A DNA stretch of 64,000 nucleotides. It comes from Trichodelitschia bisporula (taxonomy: Eukaryota > Ascomycota > Dothideomycetes > Phaeotrichales > Phaeotrichaceae). The position numbers and the translations under genes were made by a program. Shown one piece after another: positions 12,058 to 23,151 of the stretch; the stretch's first letter is position 1; each line of letters opens with the position of its first letter. The notes under the pieces are model-generated. The model was not told the origin of the DNA. It did no database searches and worked only from the letters and a program-made list of their open reading frames with translations. The stretch is taken from positions 186,001 through 250,000 of the forward strand of contig ML996693.1 of assembly GCA_010356995.1 (NCBI GenBank), given 5' to 3'.

Positions 12058-13224
12058 AGATCTACATATCCCTCCCGGTCACCCTGGCGTTGGTGCTACG
12101 GGCCTACTCCCGCAAGTCCCTCACCCCCTTCGGCATCTTCGCCGCTGTCCTCACAGCCGCCGCCCACGCCGTACATCCTTGGAGTGTCTTCTTCGCGCTG
12201 CTCGTTGTCTTCTTCCTCGCGGGCACGGCTGTCACCAAGGTACGCGCTCCCAGCTTAAGAACCAAGCTCTAGAACTAACCCCGCCAGGTCAAGCACAACG
12301 TCAAGAGCAAGCTGACCCTCTCCTCCGCCGGCGGCTCCACCGCCATCCCCAAGCCCCGCAACCACGTCCAAGTCTTCGCCAACTCCATCGTCGCAAGCAT
12401 CCTCGTGCCGCTGCACGCATACTTCCTGTACAAAGAGGGCCGGGCTGAGGAACAGTGCTGGCAGAATGGGGCCCGGCCGCGCATCAGCGACATTCTAGTC
12501 TTCGGGATCGTCGGGTATGCCACCCTGTGCACAAAACTACAGACACACAACTAATAAAGACAGAAACTACGCTGCCGTAGCAGCCGACACCTTCTCCTCC
12601 GAACTCGGCATCCTCTCCCCCAAAAAACCCCGCCTCATAACCGCGCCCTGGAAATTCGTACCCCCAGGCACAAACGGCGCCATAACCTCCAGCGGCATCA
12701 ACGCAGGCCTAATCGGCGGCTTCGTCATCAGCACCACCGCCGCCCTCCTCCTCCCCTTCTGCACCACCGGCCCTAACGCCTGGTCCTTCCGCCAACGCGC
12801 CGACTTCTCCATCCTCATGACCTTCGTCGGGCTCTTCGGGTCCCTTTTAGATTCCCTCCTGGGCGCCCTCCTCCAAGCCAGCGTCCTCGACGTGCGGAGC
12901 GGCAAAATCATCGAGGCGGAGGGCGGCGGCAAAGTCCCCGTCCAGGTCTCCGGCTCGCTGCATATGAACCCCGAGGCCAGGCTCAGGGCCCGCATGGGCG
13001 ATGGTGATGGTGACAAGGCGGTCGAGCACACGGTTAAGGCGGCGGGGAAGCACAAAGGCGAGAGCCGCCGCGTCGAGGTCGGCCGCGATGTCCTCAGCAA
13101 TAATGGCGTCAACCTGCTCATGGCGCTTACGACCAGCGGGGTTGCTATCGCGGGCGCGGCGTGGGCGTGGGACGTGCCACTTTCTGAGCTGTGGGCGCAG
13201 GTGAGGGGTATATATCAGTCGTAG
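12054..13224 (+). CDS. DUF92/TMEM19 family integral membrane protein
   Basis: Three exons (12054-12239, 12288-12514, 12564-13224) with introns of 48 and 49 bp; 357 aa. The second splice restores the family signature GNYAAVAADTFSSELG (Asn-Tyr-Ala-x-x-x-x-Asp-Thr). Several hydrophobic helices are visible, including SVFFALLVVFFLAGTAV, NSIVASILVPLHAYFLY and LMTFVGLFGSLLDSLLGALL. DUF92 includes TMEM19 and plant and cyanobacterial phytyl-phosphate kinases (VTE6); the fungal role is not established, so a lipid-phosphate kinase function is only a possibility. Its ATG overlaps the stop of a 52-codon upstream ORF. Confidence 0.88.
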
Positions 13225-14494
13225 GCGAGGGGGGGTGGAAGGGCCAATAGGGCCGGGGTAATGGGTTGAGGTAGTTACAATGGGAGATTTATCCGTTTAT
13301 ATTCCGCCTGGCATATCGATCTGGCGAAATCACATGCGTGCGGGGTACATCATCACTCCACCCGAGAATATAAAAGCTGATGATATACGCTACATGCTCG
13401 GCGCGGCTTCATGCACAGGCCCGCTAGACGCACACCGGAAGCGCCCACCGTTTTGAACAGCAAGCTGTGTTCTGTTTCGTTTCAAGCAGCGTATGCCCGC
13501 CGGCGCGTGCTCCGGCGCCCGGCTGAAAGAGCACCTACGTGCGTTGCATTCGGGATACCCGCACCTTCCCCGCGCCGAAGCTCACGCCCCGCCCCCGGCA
13601 CACAACGCACAACGTACAACGTGCCCTTCTTCCGTGGGCCAACGCCGTCCCGGGCTACCCGCCGATCTCATTTCCCGAGAATCGAACCACGAGCGATCGC
13701 CCCTAGCAGCTTGCTTCGCGAGGCTTGAACTGCCCCCACCCGTCCGCCCCACGTGCATCGTAGGGCTACAGTCATAAGCCGCCGCGCCGCAGCTTAGTTC
13801 TACTTGTCAGTGTCAGTGCCAGTGCCAGTGCCAGTGTCAGGCGCGACATCTTGCGGGCGTAGCGCGCGCGGGGAGATATATAGCTGATACGCCTGTGTGC
13901 CTGCGACGTGAAGCCGGGATAGTGCACGCGACTTCTGGAACGCAACCCAGAAGGATGAGGGGTCCACCACCCGGGCGGGGGGCGCCATATCGGGCCCTCG
14001 TGGTTCGCATACACGCTTCTCACCAATTGCACGCACCAGTCCGCGCATGCCGGGTCCCAAGTCCCAACAACCCACCACGACGTTGCAGGTAAAGTACCCA
14101 CGCTCGCTTGCGCCGCCCCCGCCGGCTAATCCGCCGAAAGTAGGCCCATGGCGCCGGGCGTGGGCAAACCATGCTATCTGCGGTGTTTGGCGATCTCATC
14201 TTAGATCGGTGGCATCGGGGTGTCGCGCATGGGGGGAGGGGGGGTGTCGTCTGACGGGAACTGGGCGCCGATATGGGGGCGGGGGTCGCGGCGGAAATAG
14301 GCGTACTATCGCACTATATTTCGCGTGCCTGCAGGCGAGCAGCGTTTCGGGTCATCCGTGAAGGGACCTGAAATATGGTGTCATATATGTCAACGCGCAA
14401 TAGGCCGCGCGCCTCCCGCACATACGAACGCTGCCGAAGCTTTTTTTCTGTCCTTACCACACGAAGACGCCGAAACTAGGCGACGGAACGCATT
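13225..14494. other. intergenic region with a short hexanucleotide microsatellite
   Basis: About 1.27 kb between two plus-strand genes. It holds a CAGTGY hexamer array at 13806-13841. A TATA-like run near 14380-14390 lies about 100 bp upstream of the SURNod19-like ATG. Open frames on both strands are short and overlapping and show no domain. No other feature is seen. Confidence 0.5.
13806..13841. repeat. hexanucleotide microsatellite (GYCAGT)n
   Basis: About six tandem copies of GTCAGT/GCCAGT. Two variants alternate in blocks. It is intergenic. Confidence 0.85.
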
Positions 14495-16036
14495 ATGAGG
14501 TTCGGAGCTGCGGGTTGTGCTGCGCTTTGTGCGGCGGGTGTTGCGGGCGAGGCGCTGATTGGGGGGGCGGTGACGGAGGCGGAGTTGGTGAGGATACTGG
14601 TGGAAGCGCCGAATATTTTGCTGCCGAAGAGTGAGGGCCCTATGACAGTACGCCCGAGGGGTAGAGCTGATGTGAGCCAGGTCGTGCGATTCTCGCTGAG
14701 GCCGTGGCCCGCGGCGGGCTGAACAAGCTCGCAAAGCGCGCACCACAGACGACGGGCGATCTGCTCAACGTCGCGCTCAACAGCATCGTCGGCAGCCTGG
14801 CCAACACGGCGACGAACTGGAACAAGAAGGCGCCGGCGAGCAAAGTGCCGGACATGGCGGAGATCGCGTCGCCGGATTTTCCGGGGGCGCGGAGGCGGAA
14901 GATTCGGTATGGGCCGTATCGGGTGCCGCCAACGACGGAGAAGAGTCTTGAAAGCCAGTGGCTCGGCGATCAGGGCATGATGACGAGTATCCAACTCGGG
15001 GCGAAGAAGCCGTGTACGACGAATTGTGTCATTATGAAGATTTCGGGCTCGATTGAGTACGCCGACGGGACCAGCGCGGATACGGGCACCGGGGTGGGTA
15101 GGCCGATACGGGACGAGGAGAATGCTAACGGGGTGTAGGCTTGGTTCCACCACGCGGCGCTGATCAACATCGGGACGACGGTGCGCGACCCGGTGTGCGG
15201 GCAGAAGTACGTCGAAGATCTGTTCATGTCGGGCAACGAGCGCAGCGAAGCGATCTACAGCTTTCCCCGCTCGAGCGTCAAGGCGGGGTATCACCTCCTG
15301 ATGCAGGATATGTTCATGCTGAATGCGGAGCTGCTGAATATGGATGCGAATGAGAAGTGGGTGTGGATGACGCTGACGTATGATATCCTTGATGGTGAGC
15401 ATCCGGAGTATAAGGACGGGAAGGTGGTTTGGATGAACATCGGGCCGGCGCTGTGCGGGACGACGGCGAATCCGTTCGGTGCGTCTAATGTGACGAAGAC
15501 TTACCAGCCAACGGCGCGCAAGTTCGAGGAGAAGTCCATTCCGTGGGTCATTCCGGTCGACGGCCAGATCCTGGGGAGTACGGGACACATGCACGACGGC
15601 GCGCTCGGGATGGACTTCTTCCACGACGGCAAGAAGATCTGCACCTCGACGTCGCTTTATTCCAAGACGGCCAAGGGAGTGATGATGGGCGGTCCCGGCG
15701 CCAGCTCGAATTCCAGTGCCGGTGCCATGCCCGGAGGCCACAGCCACGGCCGGCGCCAGATCATGGGCGGCAACTACAACAACAAGGACATCGAACACAT
15801 CGCGCAGCAGATTCCGTGTCTGTACGAGCCGCCGGTGAAGATCCGCAAGGGGGAGAAGTTGTGGATTGCGGCTAATTATGACTACGACACGCATCCGGGG
15901 TAAGTTCGCCTCTGTCCCCGCTTTCGACATATATCCGCTAACCAGGACCAGGATGAAGAATGACAAAGGCGAGATTGATCAGGCTATGGGAATTGCGGGG
16001 ACCATCATCGCGTTGCCGTACCCACGGCAGGTGTAA
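14495..16036 (+). CDS. secreted SURNod19-like protein
   Basis: Four exons: 14495-14630, 14681-15093, 15139-15899 and 15952-16036; introns of 50, 45 and 52 bp; 464 aa. A signal peptide is evident (MRFGAAGCAALCAAGVAGEA). The core carries the His-rich motifs WFHHAALINIG and GSTGHMHDGALGMDFF typical of the stress-up-regulated Nod19 family, which is thought related to copper type II monooxygenase folds. A His/Gly-rich insert (GGHSHGRRQIMGG) sits before the C-terminal CLYEPPVKIRKGE. The last acceptor is uncertain: using the AG six bases earlier (15945) adds Thr-Arg. The substrate is unknown. Extracellular location is inferred from the signal peptide. Confidence 0.75.
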
Positions 16037-17590
16037 ATAGGGTGTGCGGATGTAAATATATTGGCATTTGACGTTCTCTGTGGTCTGTCGTCCTTTCTGC
16101 AAGGTGATGCCGTCAGCCCCGCCGTCCTATGAGGTGGTCAGATTATTGCCGCTGAGCACGAGATATTGTGGAGATTGTGGGATGTACAAAACATCGGCAC
16201 ACAGACCTAGCGCCACGGCATCACGGTGTTCCCCGCCTGCTTTGCATACAAGATACCCAGTTCATGAATCGCAAGCGATGAAGGTGCGGCTAAACAGCGG
16301 GTAGAGGTGCGCGAGCGCGAGGCATTTGCCGTGGTCCACGAGCACGGCAGCCTTGCGCTCAAGGACTTCAAGCCGGGATTTCGGTTTCACCTGCTCACAT
16401 ATGGCAACTGGACGAGAGTAGTCGCCACTGTCCGATTGCTAGAACTAGACCGGGGTTGAGGCTGGGGTGTTGACATCGTTCATGTCGAGTAACGTGTTTT
16501 GCAGTTCACTGCATATGAGCACAGACAAAGACTGAGTAGACAGCAGCCTGGAGTTAGCGAATCAATAGACTGCTCCAGTTATTTCCAAGTCTTCCAATGC
16601 GAGAGACGAAGATACGTAGACCCCCTACTTCGGACACTGCGAGAACGGTAATTCGAATCATGCTGGATTGTCGGCCGCATGGCTAGTGCGGCGCCTTAGG
16701 ACTGGGAACGGGGGTTGGATTCAAATGCGCAGAACACGATGATCCGGACTCCGAAGCTGCTCTGGTACTGCTCCCACGGCTCGCCAACATGCAGAACTGG
16801 TGGGGGCCGTGCCAAACGGCGTACGTATGAACGGTATGAAAGGTCCAGCAGCAGGAGGAAGTCCTCCATGCGGTCATGCGCAAGAAACACTTGCAGTCGT
16901 TTGACGGACCCGCTCACTGCCGTCCCCGTACCCCCATTGGCGCCGCGCCACGCGTCACGGGCCGAACAAGGACCAGCCCGGTCATGGCGACCACCGCCTT
17001 GCGAGGAGCACCACACCATTCCTCACAATAACCTCGTCGTCCTCGTATCCCCCTTGCCTTTCCCTCCAGCGCCATGTCCGCCAACCTCGGCCTGCAGAAT
17101 CATCAACAACGCTTGTAAGGCCCGTACAGCTGCTGCATGCGCGCTAGACCAACCCCACATTCTGGCGGGGGGCCGAAATGTGGGCCGCACCACGACTCGC
17201 GGAGGTAGCATGGCTTCAACCCAGGCGCTGAACCCGCCTCCCGCTGCGAAGGATGTGCAGCCCGAGGCCGCTACATCCCCGGAAACGACTCGTCGCTCGA
17301 CGTCGCATGTCCAAGTGGGAGTCCAAAAGCTGCAGCAACGCGCTAGGCGCCCGCTTGACGGGCGGCTTTAGCAATGCGAGTCAAGTATGCGTCGGCCGGC
17401 CTGTCTAGCACTGCACCATCCCGTAACGTATCTTTTGCTGCTCGGGGTTGTAAACGTTTCGTGACCTGTGAAGGCGAGATATGGCTGCCGGCTGGGCCAT
17501 AAGTCGCCTGCACGCCCGTTCTGAGGGCGGAGGCTCGATCTTAACACCCGTCTGCTAATTTTTGCGATCGGACTGTATCCTAATATCAAA
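16037..17590. other. intergenic region, no gene recognised
   Basis: About 1.55 kb between the SURNod19-like gene and the rhodopsin-domain receptor, both plus strand. A 53-codon ORF (17210-17371, starts MASTQALNPPP) and longer frames at 16715-17371 exist, but they have no domain and no splice context. The last ~300 bp should hold the receptor promoter. Confidence 0.45.
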
Positions 17591-18907
17591 ATGGTTGTCG
17601 CTCTGCATCCACCGCTGGACGTGATTGCGACATGGCAACCCAATTATGTGAACCCCGTCACGGGTGGTTCGGACGTTATCATCGTCACTGCGATCCTGAT
17701 GGCAATCACCTATGTGGTTGTAGGCTTTCGGTTATATGCGCGAATGGTGCTGGCGAAGAATGCGGGGATTGATGATGCCCTCATTATCTTCAACTTGGTA
17801 GGATGAGGTTTTCGCGGTTGCTGGTGTGCCCTCGCTGACGATCAAGATACCTATGACAGGCGTTGGAGTAGGCGTCATTCTCGGTATGTCTCTCCCTCCA
17901 GCTTCGAAGTTGATGATTCTAACGTCTCCCAGCTATGTTAAAGTACGGCTTCAACAGGCACGTATGGGACTCACCAACATCCGTCCTCATCCAAGCGCGC
18001 AAAGTACTTCCCCTCTCCACGCCTCCGCCCCCATCTAACAAGCGCAGATAACCATCGCCATCGAAGCCATGTACGTAATCAGCACCACAACCACCAAAAT
18101 CTCCATCCTCCTCTTCTACCGGCGCCTCGTCGCCGGCACCATCAGCACCGCCTTCCTCTACGCAACCTACATAACCATGGCCTCGGTCCTCCTCTCCTCC
18201 CTCTTCTTCTTCTTCACCCTCTTCGCCATCTGCCGCCCCATGTCTACCTACTGGATGCAAGCGGACTGGTTCTGGTACGCCGCCCACGAGAAGGAATTTC
18301 AATGCATGGCCGAGGACAAGCTCCTCGTCGCCTCCGCTGTCATCTCCGCCCTACAAGACTTCGTCACCTGCGGCCTGCCCACCGTGCTCTTCTGGAAGCT
18401 GCGCGTGCCCATGCGCCAGAAAATCGCGCTCGCCGGCATCTTCGCCGTCGGGTTCTTGTAAACCCCCCCTCTCCCACCCTTTCCCACCCAAGCTAATCCA
18501 AGCCCCTTAGCCTCTGCATCTGCTCCATCCTGCGCATAGTCTACATCTATCACGCCTACTACTCGTCCTACGACATGACGTGGACGTCGCGCCCAGCCTG
18601 GTTATGGCTCACCATCGAATGCATCGTCGCCGTGATCTGCGCGTCCGCCCCCGCCCTTAAAATATTCTTCAAGCACGCGCTCGACGCCTCAACCCGCGGT
18701 TACGGCCGCCAACCCGACAGCTTCGTCCTGGGGAAGATATACGACTCTACGGACACGGGTGCTTCTTCCAGCTCGGCGCCTGCTATCGAGGAGGGCAAGG
18801 GCGGCAAGAACGGCGTCATACTGCGCGAAGTCACGATTAATAGTCCGCGGTCTGATGATGGAGAGAGCGGGAGGGCGAAGACTGTGAGTGCGGAGTGTTG
18901 GCATTGA
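17591..18907 (+). CDS. rhodopsin-domain seven-helix membrane protein (PTH11-like receptor)
   Basis: Five exons: 17591-17797, 17847-17883, 17933-18003, 18048-18457 and 18511-18907. Introns are 49, 49, 44 and 53 bp; 373 aa. The splices give a continuous frame through FNL/IPMTGVGVGVILA/MLKYGFNRHVWD. Seven hydrophobic helices can be laid out, from VIIVTAILMAITYVVVGFRL to LWLTIECIVAVICASAPALK. A conserved Cys in FAICRP pairs by position with one in EFQC. This matches the fungal rhodopsin-like (PTH11-related) family of putative surface receptors; the ligand is unknown. The C-terminus is uncertain: a GTGAGT at 18884 could start a further intron, with an in-phase acceptor ending at 18991 extending the tail. 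Confidence 0.8.
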
Positions 18908-20220
18908 TAGGCGAGATTTTTGGGATGGGATTTGGGCGGGCTTGGGGCATTGGCGGCTTTCCGCGGATGCGAATATCGCGACGGTATCGAGTCTTCGTAT
19001 ACAGTAATGAGTTACGATTCGGGCCTCACCTTCGTGCCGCTGAGTGATCGCGTGCTGTATGCCGTCGCTGCTGGGGACGCCACGACATGCATGTCATCGC
19101 CGGGAAAAGGATCCTTCAGGAGCGATGCGGCGATCGCTGTCCCGACGGAGGGGCAAGGCTGAAACCCGCCCGCGACCCGCGAAACGTATCCTTCCCCCAC
19201 CATCTCTCCCGGGTATGCCCAACTTCCGCCAGTCGGTATCTGACCCGGCTTAAACGATGCCGAGTCTGCGTTTGGGTTCGCAGCGCACTGATGCGCGATC
19301 TGTTTTGTGGCTCAGGGTGGGCCGTGGTTCGCAGCACTGATGCGCAACGCGTTAGACATCTTGGTCGCACTGAGGCGGTCCGGGTTTGGGCCGGTCAATG
19401 CGTGTTTCCTGGCACCATTCCGGGGTGGTTTCATGTGGTAGGCTCATGTGCGGTGCGATGTTTCGTGTGTCTTCCGCCTTCCGCCTTCTGCGCGGCAGTA
19501 GGGGTAGAAGTGGGGTCGGGAGGGGCGTTGCGATCGGGCGTGGCGGTGGTGTACCGGCCGTGCGGACGACCAGATCGGATTGTCGCGCTCCGGGCCGGAA
19601 AGGGCACAGAAAACAACCACGCTGCATGCCGATGTAGCCACCACGCCACCGCAGATGACGTTGTGCAGTTTCTTGAAATGAGAGATGTGCGTCAAAAGCG
19701 GACGAGCGCGTTTACCGGGTTGCCGGTTTACCATTCGTTTTTCGAACGTGAGACGGGCTCGACGCCCGTGGTGTCGGGCATCAAATACATCACCGCGTAC
19801 CCGAGAAGCCGTAGTGAACAGTGCCTACTACGCCTACATAAGCACACCGGCACATGATAACCCGACGGAGGCCTCCCCGAAGCCATTTTCAAGCGCAGTC
19901 GCCGTCCCAAGCACACAAGCCTTTAGCAAAGGATCGATTTGCCACAGCGGCACTCGGCACCAAATGCAATACCCGGTATCCGCGAGTCGTACCGAACAGC
20001 TCTTCCTACGGCTAGATGAACAAGGGCAGTATGGACATCCTCATCGGTCGTCAAGCGCGGCCTTTCCCTCGCGGTTGTCGAGCTTTTCGCCGTTTTAAGC
20101 ACACAAGGCAGTGGTCGCCCGACCACGGCATGCCCGCCCACCACCAACCGGTCCACAGCCGAAGAGCCGTGTACCATGCCGCTAAACCCTCATAGCCCAA
20201 AAAACGCCGTCCAAAAGCAC
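18908..20220. other. intergenic region, no convincing gene
   Basis: About 1.3 kb. Several long frames are open at once on both strands (including 19087-19857, 256 codons), which points to GC-driven openness rather than coding. A short imperfect direct repeat occurs at 19275-19296 and 19326-19345 (GGTTCGCAG...CACTGATGCGC). The first part could hold a terminal exon of the receptor gene. Confidence 0.45.
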
Positions 20221-21515
20221 TTAAGTCTCGGCCTCGACCACACTCCCCTCAATCGCGCTGCTGCCCGGCCCCGGCCCCGTCCCCGCACCCATCGCATTCT
20301 CCAACGGGCCACCAGCGAGGGCAGCAAGCCGTTCCTCCTCCTTCCGCAAGCGCGCATTCTCCGTCTCCCTACGTAGAGTTTCAAGATTCCAAGCGCCATC
20401 GTCCTCATCTTCGTCCTCGTCGTCCTCGTCGCGGCGCCAGTCGCCCTTCTCGAAGAGCGCGCGGCCGGTCGCTTCCTTCATGCGGCGAGCCTCGTCCTCG
20501 GCAGCGCGCTTGTCCATGCGCGACTGCTTCCATTTTGCGAAAGTTTCGGGCGTGACGGGGGTGAGTGTGCCGGTTAGCTTGTGCCGCTCGGACTCTAGGA
20601 AGTCTTCCAGGGTGAGGGTCGCGAGGGGGGATTTGTCCATAAGGGCCTTTTCGGCGGCGCGTTGCTCTTTGGTTTTGATGACGAAGCTTGAGGGGAGGTT
20701 AGTTTTAGAGACAAGAATATACGGGAAAGGGGGCTTACCCAGGCGGTAGCGAGTGCCGGTACATGCACTTATCGCCGCCATTCGGACACGTCCAGAACCA
20801 GCCATACTTGCCGTCTTCGATGGCAGCGATGAAGAACTTGCACACCTTGTCCGTGGTGACCTTAGGGTTGCCGTGCTTGGACAGCACGACGCTGCGGAGC
20901 TTCTCCTCGTCCCAGTTGGTCATGTCATCGGCCTTCTTCTCCGCATCCACCGCCTCGGCATCCTCCTCGCGCGTGTCCGTGTACAGTGAGCGCTTGTTCG
21001 TCTTGCGCTCGATGGCGAGGTCGTGCGAGAACTTGCATTTCTTGCCTGTCGACTTGTTAGTTCCGGGTTCGATGCTGCTCGCACACAAAGACGTCAGTCT
21101 CTCGGTCACAGACGCGAGCGACCCCCTCCTGTTCCCCCTACCCCATAACCCGCCCTCCGCATATCAAACCAAAAGAAGCACCCCGAATAAACGTACCTTT
21201 CTCACAATGCCCCTTCTTAAAAAACTGGCACAGCACCGTCTTCGGATCCACCCCAAACGGCACCTTCTGAACCTGCACCGGCTTAAACAAATCCGCCATC
21301 TCGCGCTGCGCCTGCTCCGCTGCCAGTTTCTCCTTCTCGCGCTGCGCCTTCTCCGCGTCCTTGCGCTTCTGGTCCGCCGACTTGCTCGCCGCGGCCGCCT
21401 GCTGCATCTGCTTAATCTGCTTCTGCGCCGCGCCGCCCTTCTTGTTCTTCATGCCGAACGACTTGTCGACAGTCTCCTTCTTGGCCTTAGGCATATCTCC
21501 CTTCTTCGGCGGCAT
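20221..21515 (-). CDS. TMA46: CCCH zinc-finger protein, Tma46/ZC3H15 (DFRP1) family
   Basis: Three exons: 21515-21197, 21045-20739 and 20686-20221; 363 aa. The start MPPKKGD is the family-typical one; the in-frame extension upstream begins only with GTG. Intron 1 is 151 bp, unusually long here. Its acceptor is set by a CTAAC branch site and because the splice restores the first CCCH finger as [12 protein letters not shown]. Intron 2 is 52 bp. The second CCCH finger lies in KVCKFF...[14 protein letters not shown]. The N-terminus is a Lys/Gln/Ala-rich coiled coil, and the C-terminus has an acidic Asp/Glu run. Yeast Tma46 binds the translational GTPase Rbg1, and the human homologue stabilises DRG1, so a ribosome-associated role is expected. 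It is divergent from OST4. Confidence 0.93.
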
Positions 21516-22049
21516 GGTTGCGGTGGCGGTAGCGGGGTTACTCTGCGTGGGGTGTAGGAAATTCGATGTTGCGTCACTCGAGTCCACGAAGCCGCAATTC
21601 GAGGGTTCGGGGCGTCGGTAATGAGTGTTGTACGATCTCGTAAATAGCAGAAAATATGTAGATTCGTCAGAGCGCGGGTGCTGGTATGTGAGAAGTCAAA
21701 TCACACCGTCATAGGCGCTTCGCAGGTTAAATCGGCGGGCGGGCCGTGGGGTGGAGTTTCCGTTTCGTGCGCAGCGAGGCGGAGCGCCGTGTGGCGGGCC
21801 AAGCCCGCGTCTCCACCCGCGCCGCGCCATCCCTGTCCTCCGGGCGGGCAACAGCTGGCCTCTCTGGCGATCGACGGTGACCGGAAAGGGCAGCGCGACA
21901 ACGACATTGACATTCACTGAACGCCGCGCATTGAGACGTATAGTCCGGACATTCAGACCACTTAGCCGTTCGCCCCTTAGGTGTGCTATCTTCTCCGTGC
22001 TGTGTCGCGTTGGTTCGCCTGAGCTAATCATCAGCTAGACACCTTCACC
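21516..22049. promoter_or_regulatory. divergent promoter, TMA46 (-) / OST4 (+)
   Basis: 534 bp between two divergent start codons. Short frames here (for example 21678-21920) have no support. No specific element is claimed. Confidence 0.45.
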
Positions 22050-22211
22050 ATGATAGAAGACCACGACCTCTACTCCCTCGCCCTGTTCCTCGGCTCCCTC
22101 GCCATGGTCCTTATCGTCGTTTACCACTTCGTCGAAACGAATGCGCGCCGCGGCGAGGTTTTGAAGGAACTGTCCAACAAGCCGGCTGTGAAGAGCAAGG
22201 GGAAGGCTTGA
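22050..22211 (+). CDS. OST4: oligosaccharyltransferase subunit Ost4 (53 aa)
   Basis: A 53-codon single-exon gene, easily missed by length cut-offs. It begins MIEDHDLYSLALFLG, continues SLAMVLIVVYHFVETN and ends in a basic tail. Yeast Ost4 is 36 aa with the same plan: short acidic N-terminus, one membrane helix containing LIVIYH, and a small polar C-terminus. The LIVVYH match and spacing support the call. Ost4 is an ER membrane microprotein that holds Ost3/Ost6 to Stt3 in the N-glycosylation complex. The extra C-terminal tail (RRGEVLKELSNKP...) is longer than in yeast. The ATG context CACCATGA is good. Confidence 0.88.
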   Translation: MIEDHDLYSLALFLGSLAMVLIVVYHFVETNARRGEVLKELSNKPAVKSKGKA

Positions 22212-22516
22212 GCGGTGCTGAACAGCGTGTGGGAAAATGGGGGGTGCGGAAGGACAAGAGCTTGTACGATACGAGAGGGAAAGCTTGTTTGAGTGAAGCC
22301 GGAGTCAAAATTCTACAGAAGGCCTAAAACAGAGGGGCGGAGTTACATGGGCGTTTTGCGAAAAGTCAATGGATCACGGAGAGCTGCATCAGTGCTGACG
22401 TTGCTTGAATTGCGGACCACTATGAACACTAAAAGCGCAGGGCATCTTCGAACACACCCATCAAATCACACCTATATGCTGTCTGACCCCCACACCTTGA
22501 TACCATAGTAGCACAA
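22212..22516. other. convergent intergenic region
   Basis: 305 bp between the OST4 stop and the zinc-finger ORF stop. It contains 3' ends only; no other feature is seen. Confidence 0.5.
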
Positions 22517-23143
22517 CTAAAGCAAAGTCTCCGGATCGCCCGGAACGTAGTCCTTAACCCTGTTGTCGTGGACAAACGCAACACGCGCCTTAGTCCCGAA
22601 CCGGGCGCTCTGCTTAGCGGGTGTCGTGAAGAAGTGCGTGCCAGTCGGCGTGAGGGCCAAGCCAATTTCCTTCTTGCGCCTCTCACACTCTTCGAAGTTG
22701 ACATCCGAGGGGGTGTTCGGGTCGCCGTACAAGCCCTGAAGCTTCGGAGGTTTATCGCCATCGTCTTCGGCAGCATCAGTGTCGACCATCTCCACATCTT
22801 GCTGCTGCTGCTTCGGGGGGTCCCGAGGGTGGGGTTCGGTTTTGACATGAATACGTGCAACGTGGTTGAGCCAGTCGCGGTAATAGAGAAAGGGCTTGAA
22901 CCCCTCTAGTTTTGATATGTCCCCGTTGTCCGCGACTGCTATGACATCGTCTGCGCATCCGGTCCAGTAACAAATGTATTTTCTGTCTTCGACGCGGGCA
23001 TGCACCAGTTCAACATGCTTCAGGAGCTCTTCGCGGGTAGGGAATTCTTTGACACAGGTAAAGCTGTTCACCTTCCAACTGCAGATGTGGCCGGACTCCA
23101 TAAACGGTGAAGCGGGCCTGTTGATCGGCGTAAAGAACGACAT
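22517..23143 (-). CDS. C2H2-like zinc-finger protein, uncharacterised
   Basis: Single exon, 208 aa, starting MSFFTPINRPASPFME. Two Cys/His pairs look like C2H2 fingers: CSWKVNSFTC...KHVELVH and CYWTGCADD...NHVARIH. The second half is acidic then basic (QQQQDVEMVDTDAAEDDGD). Its ATG lies only 8 nt behind the TAG of the 1386-aa gene on the same strand, so it has almost no private promoter space. It could be the second cistron of a shared transcript, an independently promoted gene, or the C-terminal part of a single larger zinc-finger protein separated by a frame change. The obvious 45-bp intron candidate across the junction does not keep phase. Confidence 0.7.
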   Translation of the reverse strand: MSFFTPINRPASPFMESGHICSWKVNSFTCVKEFPTREELLKHVELVHARVEDRKYICYWTGCADDVIAVADNGDISKLEGFKPFLYYRDWLNHVARIHVKTEPHPRDPPKQQQQDVEMVDTDAAEDDGDKPPKLQGLYGDPNTPSDVNFEECERRKKEIGLALTPTGTHFFTTPAKQSARFGTKARVAFVHDNRVKDYVPGDPETLL

Positions 23144-23151
23144 GTTGGTTT

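Noticed and set aside
16715-17371. 218-codon open frame and a nested 53-codon ORF from 17210
   Set aside because: Opposite-strand frames are open too, the residues look like shifted GC-rich sequence, and no domain is visible.
19087-19857. 256-codon open frame on the plus strand
   Set aside because: Several other frames on both strands are open over the same bases, the composition is Cys/Arg/Val-rich without domains, and there is no splice or family support. GC-driven openness is the simpler reading.
21046-21109. Coding continuation reading [11 protein letters not shown] in Tma46
   Set aside because: It would insert 11 residues in the first CCCH finger and cannot be reached in phase from the donor at 21196; the acceptor at 21046 restores the finger exactly.
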